Assembly (NCBI RefSeq): GCF_000174015.1
Contig: NZ_ACFE01000005.1
Coordinates: 1 to 64,000, forward strand
Direction of reading: 5' to 3'
DNA length: 64,000 bases
Source of the DNA: Lancefieldella rimae ATCC 49626
GTDB lineage: Bacteria; Actinomycetota; Coriobacteriia; Coriobacteriales; Atopobiaceae
The first letter of the stretch is position 1; every line of letters starts with the position of its first letter. Below the pieces are notes generated by a model. The model did not search any database. It was not told the origin of the DNA and was given only the letters and a program-made list of their open reading frames with translations. Shown here in pieces: positions 57,855 to 64,000 of the stretch. The position numbers were made by a program, and so were the translations under genes.

Positions 57855-58907
57855 CTACTTCCGTATTGGCGGCTCCTTCGAAGAAGGCACTGTTGCAGCA
57901 TTCTCTTCTTGGACACCGTCACTACTAAGCGTATCGTGACAGAATTTTTTATCAACCCATCCGGTAATGATCGGTGCAAAAAACGCCGTAATGACCACTG
58001 CCGCCGCAATTTGAGCCGTAGCAACGGGGGCGATGGCAGTATAGGACGCGTCGGCTTCCACAAAAGCTTTTGGCGTTGTAGCAGCGGTTCCTGCGACCGT
58101 ACCGGAAGCGACGCCGGCTTTGCCCGATCCTCCGCACAGTTTCTCAAAAAGTGAAGTCAAAATACCAATGACAATGCAGAGCACCGCGAGAAGTACCCCG
58201 GAAAGACCGCCTTGAATAAGCTGCTCAAGGCTCATGCCACAGCCAAGAGAAAAGCCCACGACCGCAATGCAGGGGTTAATGCCGGGAACCAACAGGTTTT
58301 TCAAAAACGGACTTGCGTTTCCCATGATGATGCCCAATACCAAAGGCAGCAGCGTTCCCACGTATACCAAAGGTTTGATGTCGGCAAGGCCGGAAACTCC
58401 AAGGGCAAGCATGGTGATGGTCGGGCCTGCGGTAAGGGCGAGAAGCGCCGTTGCTCCCTGCTCTCCTGAGTCGCCGTATTCTGTCATGATGCCGGAATAA
58501 AGAGCAACATTGCAAAATGCAATACCGCCAATAATGGACAGTGCGGAAAGGCCAAAGAAATTGTTTCCGCAGAAAGCGGCTACACCAAGACCAAGGGCAA
58601 TGGAGAGAGCCAACTTTGGCACAAGAACCACAACACCCGTCTTCAAGGCTTCGGGAACTGCACGTAAATTAATACTTGCACCCATAAAGATCAAAAGCAG
58701 GCCGACAATGGTAGAAGAGCCTTTGACAACCGCCGTTGTAAAGCTTCCAACGGCAAGCACCTGTGGACAAAAAGAGTTTAGAAGCAGACCGACAAGAAGC
58801 GGATAGAGCATGATGTCTCCTGGGATACGCGGAACCTTGAATCCCTTTTTTTCCTGCTTCGCCGTTGAGGCCACTTCTCTGTTCTGCCTTTTAGTAGAAT
58901 CTGCCAT
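57855..58907 (-). CDS. 2-keto-3-deoxygluconate permease family (KdgT-like)
   Basis: 350 residues, ten or so hydrophobic segments, with VPRIPGDIMLYPLLVGLLLNS at the start and GTVAGTAATTPKAFVEADASYT near the C-terminus, as in KdgT symporters. It would import ketodeoxygluconate with H+. No kduD/kdgK/kdgA-type catabolic gene is in the window, so the real substrate is uncertain. ATG 58907 is 10 bases after GGGAGG; ATG 58916 is too near. Confidence 0.83.
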   Translation of the reverse strand: MADSTKRQNREVASTAKQEKKGFKVPRIPGDIMLYPLLVGLLLNSFCPQVLAVGSFTTAVVKGSSTIVGLLLIFMGASINLRAVPEALKTGVVVLVPKLALSIALGLGVAAFCGNNFFGLSALSIIGGIAFCNVALYSGIMTEYGDSGEQGATALLALTAGPTITMLALGVSGLADIKPLVYVGTLLPLVLGIIMGNASPFLKNLLVPGINPCIAVVGFSLGCGMSLEQLIQGGLSGVLLAVLCIVIGILTSLFEKLCGGSGKAGVASGTVAGTAATTPKAFVEADASYTAIAPVATAQIAAAVVITAFFAPIITGWVDKKFCHDTLSSDGVQEENAATVPSSKEPPIRK

Positions 58908-59047
58908 ACGATACATACCTCCCCTTGCGCCGTGCTCACGTACTGTCAAACGCTGCATTCAAGCAAAACGTTTCAGCTACTCTAACAGCTCAAAGATTGA
59001 GATCTTTGAGCTTTCGAGGTAATTAACCATTTGGTAGCAAACGAGAG

Positions 59048-59938
59048 CTACACTTTCCCGCCTTCAACCACAATGGTCTCCGGATCAACGTCGTCACCGA
59101 AAACCGGTTTGAGCGTTTCTTCATAATCTTTGTGAAAGAAGTTTTCTTCTGCAAGCGGCCCCGTAATCTCATTGTTAATAAACTCAAGAAGCGACGTATT
59201 GCCTTTATGCACGGCAGCGGCAATGGTATCGGCATTTCCTAAATCATCTACACCCACCACAAAGCCGGGGTTAGATTTCACCCATGCCAAAACCTCGGTG
59301 TTATCGGTTGAAAACGCGTCTCCGCGACCGTCCAAAAGCGCATTGTAGGCATCGGCATACGAGTCAAACTTAACCATGGTGACCTCAGGATAGTTCTTCT
59401 CAAAATACGTCTCGGCAGTAGTGCCTTTAGATACGATAAGTTTTTTACCCTTGAGTTCATCGACACTTTTAATAACCGCCGACTCAGGGGAAACAATACC
59501 GAGCTTGATCTTCATGTACGGAAGCGAGAAATCAACCTTCTCGGCACGCTCGTCGGTTACCGTAAAGTTTGCAAGCATAATGTCTGCCTTGTTTGACTGC
59601 AAAAAGGGAACACGATTGAGGCCATCGGTAGAAATGTAGTTAGCCTCTACCCCAAGGTCTTTTGCAAGTCGGTTGCCAAAAACCACATCGTAGCCGGCAG
59701 GTTTACCGTCCTTATCGACATAGCCGAAAGGAGCCTTATCGGAAAAATATCCAATATTGACTGTTCCTGCCTTTTTGATGTCATCGACACTGCGGAATGT
59801 ATCGGATGCGCCTGCAGAACCGCCGCCCGTTGCCGTTTGACCGCCGCCATGGTCGCATGCGGAAAGGAGCATTGTGGAAAAGCTTGCGGCACCCGCAAGA
59901 AATGCGCGACGGGATACGTTTGCAAATAAGTTGTTCAT
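59048..59938 (-). CDS. Polar amino-acid ABC transporter substrate-binding lipoprotein
   Basis: 296 residues. The N-terminus has NVSRRAFLAG, a hydrophobic core and lipobox LLSAC with Cys28, so a Tat-type lipoprotein signal is likely. The mature part is SBP family 3: VNIGYFSDKAPFGYVDKDGKPAGYDV, FLQSNKADIMLANFTVTDERAEKVDFSLPY and LKGKKLIVSKGTTAE, closest in style to Asp/Glu/Cys-binding proteins (PEB1-like). It is the last gene of the importer operon. Confidence 0.88.
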   Translation of the reverse strand: MNNLFANVSRRAFLAGAASFSTMLLSACDHGGGQTATGGGSAGASDTFRSVDDIKKAGTVNIGYFSDKAPFGYVDKDGKPAGYDVVFGNRLAKDLGVEANYISTDGLNRVPFLQSNKADIMLANFTVTDERAEKVDFSLPYMKIKLGIVSPESAVIKSVDELKGKKLIVSKGTTAETYFEKNYPEVTMVKFDSYADAYNALLDGRGDAFSTDNTEVLAWVKSNPGFVVGVDDLGNADTIAAAVHKGNTSLLEFINNEITGPLAEENFFHKDYEETLKPVFGDDVDPETIVVEGGKV

Positions 59939-59950
59939 ATAAACTCTTTT

Positions 59951-60775
59951 CTAGTCCGAAGTAGTATGACGAGAGGTCTTATCAAACTCAAAAGTTTTAA
60001 GGAATTCTTTTGCACGAGTTGTTGTGGGAGCCGAGAAGAACTTCTCGGCATCATCCGATTCCTCAACGATCTTGCCCTGGTCAATGAAGACGATATGGTC
60101 GGCCACCGCACGTGCAAAATTCATCTCATGCGTCACGATTATCATCGTGCGACCTTGCTTGGCGAGCTCCATCACCACTTCCAGAACTTCGTACACCATT
60201 TCAGGATCAAGAGCTGCGGTAATTTCATCAAAAAGCATGACCTCAGGATTGGTCATAAGGGCTCTTACAATAGCCACCCGCTGCTTTTGCCCACCCGAAA
60301 GAGATGAAGGATACGCCTCACGTAAATCCCAAAGCCCCACACGGCGAAGCAGCTCTTCCGCCTGCGCATATACCTCTTCCTTGTTGCGCTTTTGAGCAAT
60401 GAGGGGCGACAAGGACACGTTTTTCAGAACGTTCATATTGGGGAAGAGATCATAGCTCTGAAACACCATTCCGATACCTGAATGGACGTGAGTGTGTTTC
60501 TCGCCAGAGATTTTTTGGCCCGCAAGGATTACTTCTCCCCCTTGAATGTCTTCAAGTCCGACAACGCAACGCAAAAGCGTTGACTTGCCGCAGCCGGAAG
60601 GACCCAAAACCACAACGGCCTGTCCCTTCTTGACGGAAAATGAAACGTCGTCAAGCACGGGCGCATTACTTTTATAGGACTTTACAAGATTCTTAATCTC
60701 AAGCACCGGTACCTGCACAGCACCGTCCATAATACCGGTGGTTTTTTCAGGAGTTTTCGCGGTATTGACACTCAT
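59951..60775 (-). CDS. Polar amino-acid ABC transporter ATP-binding protein
   Basis: 274 residues. Walker A GPSGCGKST, Q-loop VFQSYDLFPNMNV, signature LSGGQKQRVAIVRAL, Walker B VMLFDEITAALDPE, and switch His in VTHEMNFARAVAD, matching GlnQ-type ATPases. Overlaps the second permease by ATGA. The gene contains an imperfect inverted pair of the CGAGAAG core (60030-60049). Confidence 0.94.
   Translation of the reverse strand: MSVNTAKTPEKTTGIMDGAVQVPVLEIKNLVKSYKSNAPVLDDVSFSVKKGQAVVVLGPSGCGKSTLLRCVVGLEDIQGGEVILAGQKISGEKHTHVHSGIGMVFQSYDLFPNMNVLKNVSLSPLIAQKRNKEEVYAQAEELLRRVGLWDLREAYPSSLSGGQKQRVAIVRALMTNPEVMLFDEITAALDPEMVYEVLEVVMELAKQGRTMIIVTHEMNFARAVADHIVFIDQGKIVEESDDAEKFFSAPTTTRAKEFLKTFEFDKTSRHTTSD
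60030..60049. repeat. Inverted pair of variant DUS-like motifs
   Basis: GCCGAGAAGAACTTCTCGGC is an inverted repeat with a 2-bp centre inside the ABC ATPase gene, where it encodes AEKFFSA. A near copy occurs at 44753-44771 in the aroB-like gene, where it encodes AEKLFSQ. Confidence 0.8.
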
Positions 60776-61446
60776 TTTTGAGCACTCCTTTCAAGTCTGC
60801 GCGCAAGAAGCGACAAGGGAAAACAGGCGGCAAAATACAAGAAGAAAATGGCGCCATAGATCCACAAGGCTCCCGTTGTCGGAAATTTGAAACGATAAAA
60901 ATCAGTGATCTGAGAGCCGACGCGAATGAGTTCAACAACTCCGATCAAATTACAAAGTGCCGTCGTCTTAATCATGCGTGTAATAAGGTTGATTGCAGGC
61001 GGAAGCAAGCGTCGTATTGCCTGAGGTAAAACGACTCGTAGAAATGTTTGACGGCGAGAAAGTCCCAGCACAAATGCACTGTCATATTGAGAACTTGGAA
61101 TTGACGTAAGTGCGCCACGAACAAGGTCTCCCATCTCGGCAGCTCCCCAAAAGGTAAACACTGCAACTGAAGCCTCAAATCCGTCAAGGTTGGCACCAAA
61201 CCAGGCTGCGGTGCCAAAAAAGACCACATAGAGTAAGACAAGCTGGGGCATCACACGAACAACTTCGAGATACATCCTCAAAATCGCACGAATAACTTTG
61301 GAGCGGGACGTCATCAAAAGACCAACAAACACTCCAAGAGGAATCGAAAGCGCGACGGAAAGAAATCCAATCTCAACGGTGACCCACAGCCCTCCCAAAA
61401 GACGAGGAATAACACCCTCTTGCAAAAGAATATTATCTGCGAGCAT
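60772..61446 (-). CDS. Polar amino-acid ABC transporter permease (second)
   Basis: 224 residues of the HisM/GlnP type. Membrane helices surround the EAA loop ALTSIPSSQYDSAFVLGLSRRQTFLRVVLPQAIRRLLPP. ATG 61446 follows GGAGG by 7 bases and overlaps the first permease by 14 bp; a longer in-frame extension is unlikely. Confidence 0.93.
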   Translation of the reverse strand: MLADNILLQEGVIPRLLGGLWVTVEIGFLSVALSIPLGVFVGLLMTSRSKVIRAILRMYLEVVRVMPQLVLLYVVFFGTAAWFGANLDGFEASVAVFTFWGAAEMGDLVRGALTSIPSSQYDSAFVLGLSRRQTFLRVVLPQAIRRLLPPAINLITRMIKTTALCNLIGVVELIRVGSQITDFYRFKFPTTGALWIYGAIFFLYFAACFPLSLLARRLERSAQK

Positions 61447-62086
61447 AGTCAAACCTCCTCTCAAGCCGGCTTCCCATAAGAGAAACAGGTACCAAAATGA
61501 GAATGTAGGCAACCACCAGCATAAAGAGAGCTTCTGTTGTGTTGTACATCATGCCGATGAGATCTTTTGCAACAAACATAAGGTCAGCCAGAGCAATAGC
61601 CGAGACAACCGACGATTCTTTAATGAGAAAAATCGTATTGGCAACAAGACTTGGCAGTGATACGGAAAGTGCTTGTGGGAGAACCACATACCAAAGCGAT
61701 TGCTTCTGTGAGAGACCAAGCACCCACGCCGACTCCTCCTGTATGCGCTCTACAGAGTCAAAGCCGGAGCGTAAAGCCTCGGCCATATATGAGCCGCCCA
61801 AAAAAGTTAACCCGACTACCGCCGCCACTTCCGCATCCATCTTGATACCGATTTTGGTAAGTCCAAAGTAAATGAGAAAGAGCTGCACCAATAAGGGGGT
61901 ATTACGCGAGAGTTCAACGTATACCGATACACATTGTCTCAGTACGGGAGTTTTTGCTTGTACAACTACCGTGCAGATTAAACCCACTATAAGTGAAGCT
62001 ACGATACCAAAAAATGAAATACCAATGGTTATGCGTGCAGCCGTGGCATACAGGGGAAGATATTTCCCGATGAAGCCCCAATCCAT
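61433..62086 (-). CDS. Polar amino-acid ABC transporter permease (first)
   Basis: 217 residues, HisQ/GlnP type, with ELSRNTPLLVQLFLIYFGL and EAA loop ALRSGFDSVERIQEESAWVLGLSQKQSLWYVVLPQAL. It is the first gene of the importer operon, preceded by a ~220-nt leader with a good promoter. Confidence 0.93.
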   Translation of the reverse strand: MDWGFIGKYLPLYATAARITIGISFFGIVASLIVGLICTVVVQAKTPVLRQCVSVYVELSRNTPLLVQLFLIYFGLTKIGIKMDAEVAAVVGLTFLGGSYMAEALRSGFDSVERIQEESAWVLGLSQKQSLWYVVLPQALSVSLPSLVANTIFLIKESSVVSAIALADLMFVAKDLIGMMYNTTEALFMLVVAYILILVPVSLMGSRLERRFDYARR

Positions 62087-62183
62087 GCGATTACAATCCT
62101 CTCCAAAGCTTGCAGCACATTTTGCATATACAAGCCAATTATCTGCGTATTATTTTTCCGAAAGGTAAAACAAACAGCTTAAC

Positions 62184-62277
62184 GCCCGAACCCTTACCAG
62201 AAGAGGACACAGAGCACCCGACCCCTGGCCATAGCAGACCCGGGCTTTTGACAGATTGCGGTGTATGCACACGGCAT
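62184..62277 (-). promoter_or_regulatory. Structured leader with possible Cys-containing leader peptide
   Basis: In the leader of the amino-acid importer a 27-codon frame (62277-62194, minus strand) encodes a peptide with three Cys and the ending VLCVLFW. Its 3' half overlaps a long-range stem, GCCCGGGTC with GGTTCGGGC, that is followed by a T-rich stretch. This arrangement recalls attenuation, but no ribosome site precedes the ATG, so coding is unproven. Confidence 0.25.
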
Positions 62278-62311
62278 GGTGTATGTCATCGTCTTAAATC
62301 GCATGAGAATA

Positions 62312-62339
62312 ATCCTACTTGCAACTAGGAATTTGTCAA
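62312..62339 (-). promoter_or_regulatory. Promoter of the amino-acid importer operon
   Basis: Minus strand TTGACA (62339-62334), a 16-bp spacer and TAGGAT (62317-62312). The -35 is perfect and the -10 matches at four of six positions. Transcription would begin near 62305, giving a leader of about 220 nt. Confidence 0.6.
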
Positions 62340-62378
62340 CCACATCATAAAATCGATAATCATTTGGAAACAATTATG

Positions 62379-62903
62379 CTATCTGAATGCCTCTGCCGTT
62401 TTCCGTACAACGGTAAACGCCGAAATTAAATCGTCCAGAGTCATGCGAGCATTCGCGGGGCTTGTTGACGGCAATGACGTAGCGGCAAGGTGAGTTGTCG
62501 GTTCAATATGGCGATGGTAAAGCCGTGTAGCCATGCCTCCAAGCGTATATATCTGCACAATGTTTGCCTGCTCAAGCAAACTCGCAATGTCATTGGGAAC
62601 CGGATTTTCAATGCTCGCATCACTGGCGCCTATAATGTCACACGCCTTCAAAACATCACAGATGGCCACATGGTGTAGGTGGCAGAAGCGTATCTTTTCT
62701 TCACTGCTTTCCAAGGGCTTCTCGCCCCAAAGACCGGCCATAACACGCCAAAAACGATTCTGTGGATTACCAAAGTAAAAGCCAATTTCCCGAGATTTAG
62801 GACTTGGCATCGAACCCAATAACAGAACGCGAGAATCCCTATCTACAATGGGAGGCAAGGGATTTACGATATGCTCGCGCCCGGATTGTGGGAGCTTTCC
62901 CAT
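62379..62903 (-). CDS. UDG-superfamily DNA-deoxyinosine glycosylase (Mug-like)
   Basis: 174 residues. Active-site region VLLLGSMPSPKSREIGFYFGNPQNRFWRVMAG and C-terminal ATSLPSTSPANARM match the hypoxanthine-DNA glycosylase branch of the uracil-DNA glycosylase superfamily, which removes deaminated bases. ATG 62903 follows GGGAG and lies 4 bp after the phosphatase gene. Confidence 0.87.
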   Translation of the reverse strand: MGKLPQSGREHIVNPLPPIVDRDSRVLLLGSMPSPKSREIGFYFGNPQNRFWRVMAGLWGEKPLESSEEKIRFCHLHHVAICDVLKACDIIGASDASIENPVPNDIASLLEQANIVQIYTLGGMATRLYHRHIEPTTHLAATSLPSTSPANARMTLDDLISAFTVVRKTAEAFR

Positions 62904-62907
62904 GTAT

Positions 62908-63711
62908 TTAGTCTCCCACCTGAAGCGGCTCGGTAAATTCCGCTTCATCATCAAGACGAATTACGCTCACTTGCCCGTATCCGGCGCCTCCGACCGTTCC
63001 CGTATCAATGCCCCACTTATCATGCACGTTACCGGTGGCGGGAGTTGCGCCAGCGCGGATATACTGCGCAAGGCCCTCCTCATTTTGCGCACTCCGATTA
63101 ATATTTGAAGCACCCACGGAAGCGAGATATGGCGTAGGGGTATGTCCGCAAATGACAATGGGACCGTTTCCCCCGGAATCAACGAGTCCAGTAGGCCGAG
63201 ACCAAAAGTCTTCGCGAATCCACAGGAGATCCTCCGTGTTCTGTAACTCTACAAACGAATGCAGAGTCTCAAGGTTCCACGCCGGAGGCACCGGAGAAAT
63301 ACCTGCACGAATACCGGCATGCACAAGAATGTATGGACGCCCTCCCCTGATGCATTCATAATGCAAGGGTAAACTTTGCAGCCACTCCAAAAGATCAAAT
63401 CGTTGCTGCTGAGAGTAGCTCTTAAGCTGATCGCGTGTTGTCTCGCCGCCGTTGTATATCCACGTAATAAGCGCTTCCGTATCGTCTTCATTCGCTAAAA
63501 AACGCCCGAGCATCTGCTCATGGTTGCCCTGGAGAACTACCGCGTGTGGCAACGTTTTGACCGTTTCGATGACACCAAGCGGATCAGGACCGCGATCAAT
63601 CATATCGCCAAGGCAAATAAATTGATCCTCATCTTGAGGCGCAATGCGTTCAAGTATCCGCCTGAGCGGCTTGGCGTGCCCGTGAATATCGGTAAAAACG
63701 TATGTTGCCAC
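62908..63711 (-). CDS. PP2A-like serine/threonine protein phosphatase / metallophosphoesterase
   Basis: 267 residues with the metallophosphatase signatures VFTDIHGHAKPLRRIL (DxH), CLGDMIDRGPD (GDxxDRG), VVLQGNHEQM (GNHE) and ICGHTPTPY (GHTP). These are typical of bacterial Ser/Thr phosphatases and diadenosine tetraphosphatases (ApaH/PrpA). The GTG at 63711 is the most likely start; its AGGAG is close (4 bases). The target is unknown. Confidence 0.87.
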   Translation of the reverse strand: MATYVFTDIHGHAKPLRRILERIAPQDEDQFICLGDMIDRGPDPLGVIETVKTLPHAVVLQGNHEQMLGRFLANEDDTEALITWIYNGGETTRDQLKSYSQQQRFDLLEWLQSLPLHYECIRGGRPYILVHAGIRAGISPVPPAWNLETLHSFVELQNTEDLLWIREDFWSRPTGLVDSGGNGPIVICGHTPTPYLASVGASNINRSAQNEEGLAQYIRAGATPATGNVHDKWGIDTGTVGGAGYGQVSVIRLDDEAEFTEPLQVGD

Positions 63712-63718
63712 AAAACTC

Positions 63719-63988
63719 CTAACGATTATGCGATCCCAAACAGTCTTCCACAGACGGCTTGCCGTCAAAATTAAGACCATGCGTCAATTTTCTTGCAGCT
63801 TCCAAATTAAAATCATGCGAGAAGAACATGTCAAGTGCATAGGGAACATTGGCAAGTGCGGCATCATAGAGATCCCAGAAACTTTCATGGCGTTTCGTAC
63901 CTGTTGCAGGATCAATCCACGCATGGCCTTCATGGTTGTCAAAGTCAGAATCAGCCGAAGCCCGTAGCCGATGCGAGATTGCTTCCAT
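63719..63988 (-). CDS. Hypothetical protein, possibly 5'-incomplete
   Basis: 89 residues from an ATG at 63988, but the frame stays open to the window edge, so this may be the C-terminal part of a longer protein. It is rich in Asp, His and Phe (SDFDNHEGHAWIDPATG; ALDMFFSHDFNLEAARKL). I recognise no domain with confidence. It lies 7 bp before the phosphatase gene, so probably the same transcript. One DUS-like copy (63817-63824) lies antisense in it. Confidence 0.5.
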   Translation of the reverse strand: MEAISHRLRASADSDFDNHEGHAWIDPATGTKRHESFWDLYDAALANVPYALDMFFSHDFNLEAARKLTHGLNFDGKPSVEDCLGSHNR

Positions 63989-64000
63989 GAGAGAATACCG

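Larger units (their letters stand above)
2623..63828. repeat. Dispersed DUS-like motif family, consensus GGCGAGAAGNNC (35 exact octamer copies)
   Basis: Exact GCGAGAAG starts on the plus strand at 2624, 6565, 7501, 8518, 8554, 11083, 11896, 21681, 23636, 28132, 34012, 39186, 43910, 44753, 47792, 48089, 50432, 51828, 54059, 57257, 58438 and 63817. On the minus strand (lowest plus coordinate given) it is at 4497, 19579, 24590, 28142, 29089, 31291, 36130, 37726, 47568, 48613, 49999, 52976 and 62718. About 2 are expected at equal base use. G precedes 21 of 35, and C lies three bases after the octamer in 31 of 35. About thirty further copies differ only in the first base. Confidence 0.88.

Noticed and set aside
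2624-63824. Glu-Lys codon pairs as full cause of the GCGAGAAG excess
   Set aside because: About nine sense-strand copies do encode (G/S)EK or similar, but the 22 plus-strand copies are mostly antisense, use three frames and include intergenic sites, and the downstream C is not explained by codons.

Overview
The window looks like the chromosome of a moderately low-GC actinobacterium of the class Coriobacteriia, most likely Atopobiaceae (Lancefieldella/Atopobium-like). This is inferred from gene content and order (rimP-nusA-infB-rbfA, dnaG-sigA, alaS-ruvX-mltG-aroK-aroB-pepP, efp-nusB), a mannose-family PTS with a DUF956 protein, and an mgl-type sugar importer. Almost every gene lies on the minus strand. 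The exceptions are a 5'-truncated L,D-transpeptidase at the left edge and the methyltransferase-ftsH pair at 28.4-31.2 kb. No phage, IS element, CRISPR array or rRNA operon was seen.

Layout, left to right. 1-1.1 kb: the cell-wall L,D-transpeptidase, ended by a strong two-way terminator. 1.3-5.9 kb: mglBAC sugar ABC importer, whose permease carries a large N-terminal coiled-coil extension. 5.9-6.4 kb: a non-coding stretch with a phased array of six TGTGATGTA-like sites, then the tRNA-Asn terminator and gene. 6.5-17.8 kb: one continuous minus-strand run, transcribed rimP, nusA, infB, rbfA, nrnA-like, truB, ribF, dnaG, sigA. 18-28 kb: guaB then leuS, and ileS (behind an isoleucine T-box), lspA, an RluD-type pseudouridine synthase and a family-2 glycosyltransferase. 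28.4-31.2 kb: methyltransferase and ftsH. 31.2-39.2 kb: efp, Asp23, nusB, xseB, tlyA, nadK, recN, pyrG and xerD. 39.3-42.6 kb: manXYZ plus DUF956. 42.7-50.6 kb: alaS, ruvX, mltG, yqeG, aroK, a degenerate aroB and an aminopeptidase. 50.6-55.3 kb: rarA, a DUF948 protein, a degenerate RsbW, a SigB/SigF-type sigma factor and an AI-2E-family transporter. 55.4-64 kb: a dGTPase-like HD protein, an SGNH hydrolase, a KdgT-type permease, a four-gene polar amino-acid importer, a UDG-superfamily glycosylase, a PP2A-like phosphatase and an edge fragment.

The most striking signal is not a gene. The octamer GCGAGAAG occurs 35 times on the two strands, where about 2 would be expected by chance. Of these copies 21 are preceded by G and 31 have C three bases downstream, giving an extended consensus GGCGAGAAGNNC. 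Copies lie in several reading frames, in disordered protein tails, in intergenic gaps and as inverted pairs, one of them a perfect 20-bp palindrome inside the ileS T-box leader. Density (about one per 1.8 kb), extended consensus and inverted pairing resemble the DNA uptake sequences of Neisseria and Haemophilus. A Chi-like role is the main alternative. I know of no such element described in Coriobacteriia.

Other notable points: an AroB homologue that has lost its metal and lysine motifs beside an intact AroK; an RsbW-like protein with an eroded ATP site; a NusA with an appended Cys3His motif; and a PTS operon sitting inside an otherwise conserved housekeeping cluster.
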